Positions 26,586 to 35,758 of a stretch of DNA of 64,000 bases are shown piece after piece. This DNA comes from an uncultured Bacteroidales bacterium (lineage in GTDB: Bacteria; Bacteroidota; Bacteroidia; Bacteroidales; F082). The stretch spans positions 124,001 to 188,000 of the forward strand of contig CAMYXP010000002.1 of assembly GCA_947303085.1 (NCBI GenBank), written 5' to 3'. A program made the translations under genes and the position numbers. How positions within the stretch are numbered: the stretch's first letter is position 1; the number at the start of each line of letters is the position of its first letter. The notes under the pieces are model-generated. The model did not search any database. It saw only the letters and a program-made list of their open reading frames with translations, and was not told where the DNA came from.

Positions 26586-29500
26586 ATGAAAAAAACTTCT
26601 CTTTTCTCAAAAATAATAATCACAGCTATCGTTATGCTGTCGGCTATTCCAGCCTTTGCACAGACTTTCGAAGTTGTGAGCAACAACCGTTCGAACCTTG
26701 AACTGAGCCTCAATATCGACGAGTTTTCGCTTGAAAACACCAGCAAAAGCGGTATTGAGGGTCAATATATAGTACTAAACGGCATTTTCTTGCCTAATCA
26801 AGCCGGACTGCCTGATTTGCCTGCTATTTCACGTTATGTGGCTATTCCACGAGGCGCTACCGTCAGTTTGAACGTGAAAAATCAAGTAACTGAGACGGTT
26901 TCAGGGGTGGAGCTTATGCCAGCGCCGGAGCTTCCTTTTGATGATGACAGAAGCACGATGAGATACTATCGCGACGAGAAAGTGTATTCAACCGATGCCT
27001 TCTACCCTGCCAACCCTATTATCGCTTCCGAGCCGATGAAAATACGCGACGTGGATGTTGTCATTGTGAGCGTCACGCCATTCCAATACAATCCTGTCAC
27101 AAAAGAACTTATTGTGACAAGAAAACTCAACCTTGAAGTCGTTTTTGAAGGCGGCGACGGCACTTTCGGTGGCGACCCGCGCTATCGTAGCGCCGATTGG
27201 GATCATATCATCCGCGACATGGTCATCAACGAGAGCGTCCTGCCCGACGCTGATTATCAACACTTTATCAAAGAAGCGGTACAACGTCGCGACACAGGTT
27301 GCGAGTATCTCATCATCACTCCCGATGACCCGGAATTCGTGCAGCTTGCCGATTCCATCAAGCTGTTCCGCAACCAGCAAGGCATACTCACCGATGTAGT
27401 GACAGTGACGGAATGCGGAGGCAACAACCAGACAGCCATCCGCAACTACATCTTGTACGCCTACAATAACTGGGATGTTCCGCCTTCAGCGGTGCTTTTC
27501 CTCGGCGACCACAACACCGACGGCACGAGAGGCATAGTGTCGTATACCATGAACAACCACCCAGGCGGCGACGGCTACAACCCTTACATCTCCGACAACA
27601 AATATGGCGACATGAACAACGACCATCTTCCTGATATCGCTGTCGGTCGTATCACCGGACGCAACTACGAAGAGATGTACCACATGATTAACAAGGACTT
27701 ACAATACGAGCGTTATCCTTGCACTAACCCACGTTTCTACGACAAGCCTATCACTGCTATGGGATTTCAACATGAACGTTGGTTCCAACTCTGCTCTGAA
27801 ATCGTCAATGGATTCTGGCAATACGAGCTGGGTAAACATCCAGTGCGCGCCAACGCCATCTATCAAGGAACACCTGGCAACAGCTGGTCATCGGCTGAAT
27901 ACACCAGTTCTGTCGTCAACTATTTCGGTCCTAATGGTCTCGGCTATATCCCACAAAACATGTCGCATCTCACGGAATGGAATGCCAACTGGCAGTTCAT
28001 CAACGAGAACATCAACGCGGGAGCGTTCATCATACAGCATCGCGACCATGGTGCCGAGGAGCTGTGGGGCGAGCCATCCTACTCTATCAGCAGCATAAAC
28101 CGTCTCGCCAACCCCGACCTCACCTTCGTGATGTCGAACAACTGCCTCACCGGACGTTTCAACTACGGCGGCGTCAACGGCACATGCTTCGCTGAGGCTT
28201 TCCATCGTCATCAGTACGGCGCGCTGGGACTCATCGCAGCGACACAGGTATCATATTCATTCCTCAACGACGTGTATGTTTGGGGCGTTTACGACAATAT
28301 GTGGCCTGATTTCATGCCGACATCAGGTGTCTCACAACACGCTACCAACTTCGTGCGTCCTGGCTTCGGCAACGCCTCCGGCAAGTTCCATCTCCAGCAG
28401 TCAAACTGGATCTCATGGACCGGTGGCCGTGAAATCACCGACTACCTTTTCCATCATCATGGCGACGTGTATATGACACTTTACACCGAAATGCCTCAGA
28501 ATCTTGATGTTACAATGCTTCCAGTCGTTGTTGAAGGTGCGACACAATATCAATTGACCGCAACCGAAAACGCCACCATCTGCCTCTCTGTCAACGGCAA
28601 CATCATCGGATTGGCAACAGCCACTGGTCAGCCGCAGACGATTGAGATAGCGCCGCAAACCGTTGGAAATGAAGTACTTCTGACAATTACCAAGCAGGAT
28701 TATTTCAGATACTCAAGAAAAATAGCAGTCATTCCTAGCGAAGGACCTTACCTCATTTTCAGCAGCTGCGATGTCAATGATCAGGATAGTAACGGTCAGC
28801 TCGACTTCAACGAAGAGGCATCGCTTAATATCACGTTGCATAACGTCGGTTTCGACAATATTCAAAACATCAACGTGACATTGACATCAGATTCGCCTTA
28901 CGTTGAAATCAACTCAGGGTCAACAACTTACGAGTCGATAAATGCTAATGAGTCTGTTACAAAAAACAACGCTTTCGTGATAACCGTCAGCGATGATGTG
29001 CCTGATCAGACAAAAATCTGGTTCCATCTCACGATGAGCAACGGAAGTTATTCATTTACAGACGATTTCATGCTCATCGCCAACGCTCCGGTGTTTGAAA
29101 TCACGCATTTCAGCATCATGGACGCAGAGGGCAATCCTTCCGACAGGCTTTATAAAAATGAGACATCTCAGTTAAGGTTTACCGTTAATAATCAAGGACA
29201 TAGCAATAGCATTGGTATTAATCACCAGGTATTTATCGATGCGCCATTCATTGATTATCAACAACAAACAATAACTACAGAAGGCATCGCCGCCAACGAC
29301 AGCATCGACGTTACTTTTGTCGTGACCGTCATGAACAACGCTCCTGATGGTGCCATTCTCGACAACTACTTGAATGTGACTTCAGCAGGATATGAAAAGA
29401 CATACCAAAACTCCATTTCTCTTGGCAATTGCATCGAAAACTTTGAGAATGAGACATTTAACCCATTATTCCAATGGAATAACAACAGCGCTGCGAAATG

Positions 29501-30089
29501 GTTCAGAGATGACACCGACCCATACGAAGGCAATTATTGCTTAACAGGCGCGTCTTCACCGTCGGGAACAACATCAAGACTCGGATTAGGAGTTACAACT
29601 GAGATCGACGATAAAATCAGTTTCTGGTACAAAGGTTCAGTAAACCCATCCGACGAGTTCACTGTCAATGTGAATACCGATTCATATACGTTGACAGGCT
29701 CTGAATGGCAATATTTTGAGCAGCCAATCACAGCTGGCAAATATGTCATCAAATGGACTTTCTCAAGGAAGAGTCATGCCGACGAAGGCTCTGTCTCCAT
29801 CGACCTCCTCAAACTGCCTCCGATGCATGTGGTAATCACTGATGTTGAAGAAGTTACAGATATTGAGACCAGTGTTTTGGTTTATCCTAATCCAGGAAAT
29901 AACGAGTTGAACATCATAAATTCAGGTAACGAGTCGCAGAAGCTGCAAATCTTTGATTTCCAAGGAAGAATGATTCTTGAAAAAGATCTTGACGGCGAAA
30001 TCACGACCCTCAACACTGAGAATTGGGCTTCAGGTCTGTATTTCTGGAAAGTGGGAAACGAAGCAGGAAAATGGATAAAATCAAGATAA
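26586..30089 (+). CDS. Gingipain-like C25 cysteine peptidase with T9SS sorting domain (copy 2)
   Basis: The 1167-residue paralogue of the peptidase at 20227 has the same order: signal peptide (about 1-23, IPAFAQ), propeptide, C25 domain, beta-sandwich domains and T9SS sorting domain from Y1100 (YPNPGNNELNI) to the end. The predicted dyad is H488 in HRDHG and C520 in NNCLTG. It lacks about 200 residues of C-terminal beta domains present in copy 1. Many stretches match copy 1 (NAIYQGTPG[NS]SWSSA, YFGP, VSYSF[VL]NDV/AFVWGVYD), which points to duplication within the locus. The last 19 bases overlap the start of nqrA. Confidence 0.9.
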   Translation: MKKTSLFSKIIITAIVMLSAIPAFAQTFEVVSNNRSNLELSLNIDEFSLENTSKSGIEGQYIVLNGIFLPNQAGLPDLPAISRYVAIPRGATVSLNVKNQVTETVSGVELMPAPELPFDDDRSTMRYYRDEKVYSTDAFYPANPIIASEPMKIRDVDVVIVSVTPFQYNPVTKELIVTRKLNLEVVFEGGDGTFGGDPRYRSADWDHIIRDMVINESVLPDADYQHFIKEAVQRRDTGCEYLIITPDDPEFVQLADSIKLFRNQQGILTDVVTVTECGGNNQTAIRNYILYAYNNWDVPPSAVLFLGDHNTDGTRGIVSYTMNNHPGGDGYNPYISDNKYGDMNNDHLPDIAVGRITGRNYEEMYHMINKDLQYERYPCTNPRFYDKPITAMGFQHERWFQLCSEIVNGFWQYELGKHPVRANAIYQGTPGNSWSSAEYTSSVVNYFGPNGLGYIPQNMSHLTEWNANWQFINENINAGAFIIQHRDHGAEELWGEPSYSISSINRLANPDLTFVMSNNCLTGRFNYGGVNGTCFAEAFHRHQYGALGLIAATQVSYSFLNDVYVWGVYDNMWPDFMPTSGVSQHATNFVRPGFGNASGKFHLQQSNWISWTGGREITDYLFHHHGDVYMTLYTEMPQNLDVTMLPVVVEGATQYQLTATENATICLSVNGNIIGLATATGQPQTIEIAPQTVGNEVLLTITKQDYFRYSRKIAVIPSEGPYLIFSSCDVNDQDSNGQLDFNEEASLNITLHNVGFDNIQNINVTLTSDSPYVEINSGSTTYESINANESVTKNNAFVITVSDDVPDQTKIWFHLTMSNGSYSFTDDFMLIANAPVFEITHFSIMDAEGNPSDRLYKNETSQLRFTVNNQGHSNSIGINHQVFIDAPFIDYQQQTITTEGIAANDSIDVTFVVTVMNNAPDGAILDNYLNVTSAGYEKTYQNSISLGNCIENFENETFNPLFQWNNNSAAKWFRDDTDPYEGNYCLTGASSPSGTTSRLGLGVTTEIDDKISFWYKGSVNPSDEFTVNVNTDSYTLTGSEWQYFEQPITAGKYVIKWTFSRKSHADEGSVSIDLLKLPPMHVVITDVEEVTDIETSVLVYPNPGNNELNIINSGNESQKLQIFDFQGRMILEKDLDGEITTLNTENWASGLYFWKVGNEAGKWIKSR

Positions 30090-31438
30090 GAAAAGGACTT
30101 GACATCCGTCTCGCAGGCGCGCCCTCGAAACAACTTGAACGTTTCGAGCCAACGTCTTGTGCCATCAAACCTACCGATTTCATTGGCGTTTTACCGAAAC
30201 TGCACGTTGAGGAAGGCGACGACGTGAAAGCCGGCTCGGTGCTTTTTCACGACAAAAACAACGAACAGATAGTGTTCACCTCGCCTGTCTCGGGCAAGGT
30301 AAAATCCATCGTCCGCGGCGAGAAACGCGCGATTTTAGAGGTGATTGTCGAAAATGATGGCAAAAACGAATCTATTGATTTCGGTGCCAGTGATACGTTT
30401 CAGGAGACGTCTCTACAACAAATCCGTAATGAAATAATCGACAAAATGTTACGCAGCGGCGTCTGGCCAATGCTGCGCCAACGTCCGTTTGCCACCATCG
30501 CCAACCCCAACGACAGACCGAAACATATTTTTGTGTCGATGTTCGACACCGCGCCATTGGCACCGGATAATGATTATATCATTGAAAATCAATATGATGC
30601 GTTAAACACAGGAATCAACGTCCTGTCGAAATTAACCGACGGGAATGTTTTCATTAACGTCAGCTCCAATTCAACGACGTGTACAGACGCGATGAAATCA
30701 ATTGATGGACACGTTAATAATGTGATTGTCACCGAATTCAGCGGTCCCCACCCTGCCGGCGACGTAGGAACCCAGATTAATGCCATTTCACCAATAAACA
30801 AAGGTGAAACGCTGTGGTACTGCTCCCCTCAGGACGTCATAACCATCGGGAAACTGTTCCTCACCGGCAAATACGACAGCACCCGCATCATCGCGATGAC
30901 AGGCTCCGGCGTAAAAAAACCACATTATTATCAAACACGTATCGGTGCCGACCTGACACCAATATTAAATATTGATGAAAACACGCGTGTCATCAGCGGC
31001 AACGTGCTGACCGGAACCAACATCACCGGCGACAAATATCTCTGTTTCCACGACACTCAGGTCACGGTTATACCCGAAGGCAACGAATACCGTCTCTTCG
31101 GCTGGTTGGCGCCGAATTTCAAGCGTTATACCTCGACGAACACCATGTTTTCGTCATTGTTCAAGAAAAAAACATACGATTTCGACACCAACACCAACGG
31201 CGACACCCGTCCTTATATCATGACAGGACAGTTTGAACGCGTGTTTCCGTTCGACATCTACCCTATGCAGCTCATCAAGGCGTGCCTCGCCAAAGACATC
31301 GACGAGATGGAGGAACTAGGCATCTATGAGGTTGACGCTGAGGACTTTGCGCTCTGCGAGGTGATAGACCCGTCGAAGACGCCGATACAACAAATCATAC
31401 GCGAAGGACTTGAATTTATCAGAAAGGAGACAAAGTGA
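30071..31438 (+). CDS. nqrA: Na+-translocating NADH:quinone reductase subunit A
   Basis: NqrA is the cytoplasmic, quinone-associated subunit and has no Rnf counterpart of the same role, although it is distantly related to RnfC. The 455-residue protein begins MDKIKIRKGLDIRLAGAPSK, a hallmark NqrA start, and contains EFSGPHPAGDVGTQI and GSGVKKPHYYQTRIGADL. I set the start at the ATG at 30071. The open frame extends 16 codons further upstream, but that part is inside the peptidase gene and is not NqrA-like. It overlaps the peptidase gene by 19 bases and nqrB by one base. Confidence 0.94.
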   Translation: MDKIKIRKGLDIRLAGAPSKQLERFEPTSCAIKPTDFIGVLPKLHVEEGDDVKAGSVLFHDKNNEQIVFTSPVSGKVKSIVRGEKRAILEVIVENDGKNESIDFGASDTFQETSLQQIRNEIIDKMLRSGVWPMLRQRPFATIANPNDRPKHIFVSMFDTAPLAPDNDYIIENQYDALNTGINVLSKLTDGNVFINVSSNSTTCTDAMKSIDGHVNNVIVTEFSGPHPAGDVGTQINAISPINKGETLWYCSPQDVITIGKLFLTGKYDSTRIIAMTGSGVKKPHYYQTRIGADLTPILNIDENTRVISGNVLTGTNITGDKYLCFHDTQVTVIPEGNEYRLFGWLAPNFKRYTSTNTMFSSLFKKKTYDFDTNTNGDTRPYIMTGQFERVFPFDIYPMQLIKACLAKDIDEMEELGIYEVDAEDFALCEVIDPSKTPIQQIIREGLEFIRKETK

Positions 31439-32568
31439 TGGGACTGAGGAAATATATCGATAAAATCAAGCCGAACTTTGAAAACGGCGGCAAATTCGCC
31501 AAGTTCCACTCGACTTTCGAGGCGTTTGAGACGTTTTTATACACGCCAAACCGCGTCACCGTCAAGGGTGCGCACATCCGCGACGCTGTCGACATGAAAC
31601 GTAACATGATTTACGTGCTTATCGCTCTCATCCCCTGCTTCCTTTTCGGAACATGGAACATCGGATATCAGCATTTTCTGTCGTTTGGCGAAAGCGTAAC
31701 ATTCTGGCAAATAATAGGTTACGGACTATTAAAGATTATTCCGCTGTATCTTGTCAGCTATGTTGTGGGACTTGTCATTGAGTTCACTTTTGCTGAAATA
31801 CGTCATGAAGAAGTCAATGAAGGCTATTTCGTGACCGGATTCCTTATTCCGTTGATTATGCCCGTCGACGTGCCGCTCTGGATGCTCGCGTTGGCGGTGG
31901 CTTTTGCCGTAATCATAGGCAAAGAGGTATTTGGCGGCAGCGGCATGAACGTGGTGAATCCGGCCTTGCTGGCAAGAGCGTTCCTGTTCTTCTCCTACCC
32001 TTCGAAAATGACTGGCGACAATGTGTGGATAGCTGAAAAAGCTGATGCTTACAGCGGCGCGACACCACTCGGAACGATATTCAACGGCGGAACCGTCAAC
32101 GACCTTCCAAGCGTAACGGAGATGATCATCGGAACGATTCCAGGAAGCGTGGGAGAAACTTCGAAAATAGCCATACTGATTGGCGGCATCTTCCTGATAA
32201 TCACCGGAATAGCAAGTTTAAGAATAATAATTTCAACATTTATAGGAGCAATAGCGATGAGTTTGCTCATATCCGACATTCCGTTCTATTTCCATCTCAT
32301 AATGGGCGGATTCATGTTCGGCACCTTCTTCATGGCTACCGACCCTGTCACGGCAGCGCAGACCAACATCGGAAAATGGATTTACGGATTCCTCATCGGA
32401 GCAGTCGCAATACTGATTCGTGTAGCAAATCCTGGCTATCCCGAAGGCATGATGCTTGCCATCCTGCTTCTCAACGTCTTCGCCCCTCTCATCGACTGGT
32501 GCGTGGTGGCAATCAACAAACGTAAACGTAAAAAACGCTGGGCAACGGCAGAAAGGAGTGCAAAATGA
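31438..32568 (+). CDS. nqrB: Na+-translocating NADH:quinone reductase subunit B
   Basis: NqrB is the large membrane subunit with covalent FMN, riboflavin and the main Na+ path. The 376-residue protein has the N-terminal PNFENGGKFAKFHSTFEAFE, FGGSGMNVVNPALLARAF and the flavinylation motif DAYSGATPL with acceptor T209. The start is the ATG at 31438, which forms TGATG with the nqrA stop; a GTG one codon earlier is less likely. It ends in an ATGA overlap with nqrC. Confidence 0.95.
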   Translation: MGLRKYIDKIKPNFENGGKFAKFHSTFEAFETFLYTPNRVTVKGAHIRDAVDMKRNMIYVLIALIPCFLFGTWNIGYQHFLSFGESVTFWQIIGYGLLKIIPLYLVSYVVGLVIEFTFAEIRHEEVNEGYFVTGFLIPLIMPVDVPLWMLALAVAFAVIIGKEVFGGSGMNVVNPALLARAFLFFSYPSKMTGDNVWIAEKADAYSGATPLGTIFNGGTVNDLPSVTEMIIGTIPGSVGETSKIAILIGGIFLIITGIASLRIIISTFIGAIAMSLLISDIPFYFHLIMGGFMFGTFFMATDPVTAAQTNIGKWIYGFLIGAVAILIRVANPGYPEGMMLAILLLNVFAPLIDWCVVAINKRKRKKRWATAERSAK

Positions 32569-33101
32569 GCGACCGTTACATCTTCCGTTATATCATAATC
32601 CTCGTGATTATAGTGTCGGTTCTGCTGTCGGGAGCCGCTATGCTGCTGCATCCTTATCAGAAAAGAAACGAGGAAAACGAAAAGTATACCAATATTTTAA
32701 AGGCCGCCGGCATTCAAGAAGTGAATAAAAAGAATGTAGCGCAGCTTTTCAAGCAGCATTGCACCAATATTCACGAAGGCGACCTACCTTATTATATTAT
32801 TGACGACCAAATCACCGTCATCCCGATGCAAGGCAACGGACTCTGGGGTCCGATTTGGGGTTATATAGGCATAGCAGCCGACGGTAAAACCATCGTGGGC
32901 GCTGTTTTCGACCATAAATCAGAGACGCCGGGCTTAGGAGCGGAAATCACCACTGATGATTATCAAAATCAGTATAAAGGCAAAACCATTGGGGAAAAAA
33001 TCGATGCCATCGCCGGTGCCACTCGCACCTCGAAAGGCGTGGAAGAGATGATTGAGCGTGCTTTAAAACAACATTTATCTTATCTGGAAAATGAGCAATA
33101 A
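32565..33101 (+). CDS. nqrC: Na+-translocating NADH:quinone reductase subunit C (compact)
   Basis: NqrC is a single-helix subunit with an outer FMN domain. The 178-residue protein has its membrane anchor at about 8-28, [24 protein letters not shown] and the flavinylation motif [10 protein letters not shown] with acceptor T153. It is clearly shorter than Vibrio NqrC (about 257 residues): the stretch between anchor and FMN domain is reduced, giving a size close to RnfG. GNGLWGP and the neighbouring nqr genes support NqrC rather than RnfG. Start and stop overlap the neighbouring genes by four and eleven bases. Confidence 0.93.
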   Translation: MSDRYIFRYIIILVIIVSVLLSGAAMLLHPYQKRNEENEKYTNILKAAGIQEVNKKNVAQLFKQHCTNIHEGDLPYYIIDDQITVIPMQGNGLWGPIWGYIGIAADGKTIVGAVFDHKSETPGLGAEITTDDYQNQYKGKTIGEKIDAIAGATRTSKGVEEMIERALKQHLSYLENEQ

Positions 33102-33696
33102 CTTGAAACTGATAACGGCTCCTTTGCGCAAGGCAAACCCGATCACGGTGCTGATTTTGGGCATCTGCTCAGCGTTGGCGGTCACGGCGAAGCTCAAACC
33201 TGCCATCGTGATGGCACTTTCAGTGACGGTGGTGACAGCCTTGTCGAACCTCGTTATCTCATTGTTACGCAAAGGAATACCCGCAAAAATACGCATCATA
33301 GTACAACTCATCGTCGTCGCGACATTAGTGATATTGGTCGACCAGTTCCTGAAAGCTTTTGTCTACGATGTCAGCAAGCAACTCTCTGTGTTTGTTGGAC
33401 TTATCATCACCAACTGCATAGTTATGGGTCGACTTGAAGCCTTTGCGATGAGTCACAAACCATGGGAGTCACTCCTCGACGGCATCGGCAACGGACTAGG
33501 CTACGGCTCGATACTTGTCATCGTGGCGTTTTTCCGCGAGCTGCTAGGTTCAGGCACCTTGTTCGGCTTCCGTGTCATCCCGCAAGGTTTATACGATTTC
33601 GGATATGTTAACAACGGCTTAATGATTTTACCACCTATGGCATTGATAATCATAGGAATAATCATCTGGCTACAAAAACCTGAGGAGGAGAAATGA
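33091..33696 (+). CDS. nqrD: Na+-translocating NADH:quinone reductase subunit D
   Basis: NqrD is a six-helix membrane subunit homologous to RnfE. The 201-residue protein has [20 protein letters not shown] with the Cys of the membrane Fe-S site, [20 protein letters not shown] and [18 protein letters not shown]. It overlaps nqrC by eleven bases. TGAGGAGGAG at 33681-33690 near its 3' end is a ribosome-binding site for nqrE. Confidence 0.95.
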   Translation: MSNNLKLITAPLRKANPITVLILGICSALAVTAKLKPAIVMALSVTVVTALSNLVISLLRKGIPAKIRIIVQLIVVATLVILVDQFLKAFVYDVSKQLSVFVGLIITNCIVMGRLEAFAMSHKPWESLLDGIGNGLGYGSILVIVAFFRELLGSGTLFGFRVIPQGLYDFGYVNNGLMILPPMALIIIGIIIWLQKPEEEK

Positions 33697-34310
33697 TGGA
33701 CACTTTAGGTATTTTCTTCCGCTCGATTTTCATCGACAACATGGTGTTTGCCTACTTCCTCGGGATGTGCTCCTTCCTTGCCGTCTCAAAGAACGTAAAA
33801 ACCTCATTCGGACTCGGCATAGCCGTCACTTTCGTGCTAATCGTCACTGTGCCGGTCAATTATCTTTTAGACAGATATGTACTTTCAGAAGGCGCATTAG
33901 CATGGATAAGCCCAGCGTTTGCTGATGTTTCGCTCGATTTCCTCAGCTTCATCCTCTTCATCGCCATCATCGCGGCGATAGTGCAGATATTGGAGATGAT
34001 CATCGAGAAATTCAGTCCGGCGCTGTACAATTCTTTAGGCATTTTCCTCCCATTAATTGCCGTCAACTGCGCCATTTTAGGAGCGAGCCTCTTCATGCAG
34101 GGAAAAGACTTCACCTCTGTGGGTCAATCACTTGCCTACGGATTCGGCTCCGGCATCGGTTGGCTTTTGGCTATTGTCGGAATGGCAGCCATCAGGGAAA
34201 AAATCAGATATTCAAAGATACCGAAACGTCTGCAAGGCACAGGTATCGCATTCATTATCACAGGTTTAATGGGAATAGCTTTCATGGCGTTCCTCGGAAT
34301 TAGTTTTTAA
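33693..34310 (+). CDS. nqrE: Na+-translocating NADH:quinone reductase subunit E
   Basis: NqrE is a six-helix membrane subunit homologous to RnfA. The 205-residue protein shows [22 protein letters not shown] (in part) with the first Cys, [15 protein letters not shown] with the second, and [14 protein letters not shown]. Two adjacent ATGs (33693 and 33696) are possible. The first overlaps the nqrD stop as ATGA and the second as TGATG; the GAGGAGG at 33682-33688 could serve either. The stop abuts the nqrF start. Confidence 0.95.
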   Translation: MMDTLGIFFRSIFIDNMVFAYFLGMCSFLAVSKNVKTSFGLGIAVTFVLIVTVPVNYLLDRYVLSEGALAWISPAFADVSLDFLSFILFIAIIAAIVQILEMIIEKFSPALYNSLGIFLPLIAVNCAILGASLFMQGKDFTSVGQSLAYGFGSGIGWLLAIVGMAAIREKIRYSKIPKRLQGTGIAFIITGLMGIAFMAFLGISF

Positions 34311-35555
34311 ATGAGCACCACATCTATCATATTAACCAGCGTCATAGTCTTCCTCGTTGCAGTCATCATTCCTGTGGCAATTCTTGTCTTTGTGAAGAAA
34401 AAACTCACGCCTCAAGGCAATGTTCAAATCAACATCAACGACGAGCGCGATTTGGATGTAAAGCCAGGCAACTCTTTGCTTCAGACCCTCTCTGAAGAGC
34501 AGATTTTCCTGCCATCGGCATGCGGCGGCAAAGGTAACTGCGGCATGTGCAAATGTCAGGTTTTAGAAGGTGGAGGTTCGATTTTACCTACCGAAAAAGA
34601 GTTTTTCAGCCGCAAAGAGCAACTTGCCCACTGGCGTTTAGGCTGTCAGGTGAAAGTTCGTGAAGACCTTAAAATACACATCAATCCGCAGATTTTCGGC
34701 ATCAAGAAATGGGAATGCACCGTGGTGAGCAACAGAAATGTCGCCACTTTCATCAAGGAATTCGTGGTGAAGCTTCCTGAAGGCGAGCATCTCGACTTCC
34801 TCTCAGGCGGTTACATACAAATCGACGTTCCAAAATGCACTGTTAAATACGCAGACATCGACGTCGACGAGGAATACCGTCCAGACTGGGAGAAGTTCCA
34901 CATGTTCGACCTTGTGATGCGCAATTCTGAGCCACAGTTCAGGGCTTATTCCATGGCGAGTTATCCTGCTGAAGACAACATCATAATGCTCAACGTACGC
35001 ATCGCCACGCCGCCTTTCGACAGAAAAACAGGCGGTTTCATGAAGGTTAACCCTGGCGTTTGCTCATCCTACATATATTCGCTGAAACCTGGCGACAAAG
35101 TCACAATCAGCGGACCTTACGGCGAGTTCCACATCAAAGACACCGACAAGGAAATCGTCTTTATCGGCGGCGGCGCTGGAATGGCTCCAATGCGCTCACA
35201 TATTCTAGACCTCTTCCTCACCAAACACACACAGCGTAAGGTGTCGTATTGGTACGGCGGACGCTCGTTGCGCGAGCTATTCTACATCGACGATTTCAAG
35301 AAAATTGAAGCCGAGAATCCAAACTTCAAATTCAACATAGCGCTGTCGTCACCACTTCCAGAAGATAACTGGAACGGATACGTAGGCAATATCCATGAGG
35401 TGCTTTTGGATAATTATCTCAAGAATCATAAAGAGCCTGAAGAAATAGAGTACTATCTCTGCGGTCCACCGATGATGACGCAGGCTGTGCTCACGATGCT
35501 CGACAATTTAGGCGTGCCTAAAGAGAACATCCTTTTCGATGATTTTGGTGCTTAA
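34311..35555 (+). CDS. nqrF: Na+-translocating NADH:quinone reductase subunit F
   Basis: NqrF is the NADH dehydrogenase subunit that feeds electrons into Nqr. The 414-residue protein has one N-terminal helix (about 5-26) and a 2Fe-2S ferredoxin domain with CGGKGNCGMCKC. The FAD domain has FRAYSMASYP and the NADH domain has GGGAGMAPMRSHI and YYLCGPPMMT. It is the diagnostic subunit that separates Nqr from Rnf. It starts directly after the nqrE stop and ends the operon. The following intergenic region begins with ACCCC-TT-GGGGT. Confidence 0.96.
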   Translation: MSTTSIILTSVIVFLVAVIIPVAILVFVKKKLTPQGNVQININDERDLDVKPGNSLLQTLSEEQIFLPSACGGKGNCGMCKCQVLEGGGSILPTEKEFFSRKEQLAHWRLGCQVKVREDLKIHINPQIFGIKKWECTVVSNRNVATFIKEFVVKLPEGEHLDFLSGGYIQIDVPKCTVKYADIDVDEEYRPDWEKFHMFDLVMRNSEPQFRAYSMASYPAEDNIIMLNVRIATPPFDRKTGGFMKVNPGVCSSYIYSLKPGDKVTISGPYGEFHIKDTDKEIVFIGGGAGMAPMRSHILDLFLTKHTQRKVSYWYGGRSLRELFYIDDFKKIEAENPNFKFNIALSSPLPEDNWNGYVGNIHEVLLDNYLKNHKEPEEIEYYLCGPPMMTQAVLTMLDNLGVPKENILFDDFGA

Positions 35556-35758
35556 ATTTCACCCCTTGGGGTAAGATTTTTACCCCGTATTTTTGATTTT
35601 TAGCCCCACATTTATCATAAAAAATTTTCATTCACCCCTAAAAACGGCATCTTTACCCCTAAATAAGCGTTTTTATCCCATTTTTCACCCCATTCATCCC
35701 TTAAAAATTTTTGGGTTAAAATTTAAAGTATTTTTGCACCGTTTTTAAAGCAATAAAA
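35556..35758. repeat. Intergenic region with C-runs spaced at multiples of the helical turn
   Basis: CCC or CCCC runs begin at 35562, 35583, 35604, 35635, 35656, 35677, 35688 and 35698, giving spacings of 21, 21, 31, 21, 21, 11 and 10. All are multiples of about 10.5 bases. Most are preceded by T-rich stretches ending in A (TTTTTACCCC-like), so the region is a degenerate direct-repeat array with all C-runs on one face of the helix. ACCCC-TT-GGGGT at 35561-35572 directly follows nqrF. No gene is seen. Confidence 0.65.
35729..35736 (+). promoter_or_regulatory. -7 element of the acyl-CoA ligase gene
   Basis: TATTTTTG, 22 bases before the ATG at 35759. A TTTG at 35710-35713 lies only 15 bases upstream, closer than usual. 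The phased C-run array ends about 30 bases upstream. Confidence 0.55.

Noticed and set aside
20227..30089. A T9SS apparatus locus
   Set aside because: Only cargo proteins with sorting domains are seen; no por/gld/spr core genes are in the window. The OmpA-PD40 protein at 39616 is at most PorE-like.
30071..35555. Second rnf operon
   Set aside because: The NqrA N-terminus, the 2Fe-2S/FAD/NADH NqrF and the absence of RnfB and RnfC show it is Nqr, not a second Rnf.
35556..35758. Degenerate coding repeat (21-base periodicity equals seven codons)
   Set aside because: The spacing also includes steps of 31, 11 and 10, which break any reading frame, and stops occur in all frames; helical phasing explains every step.
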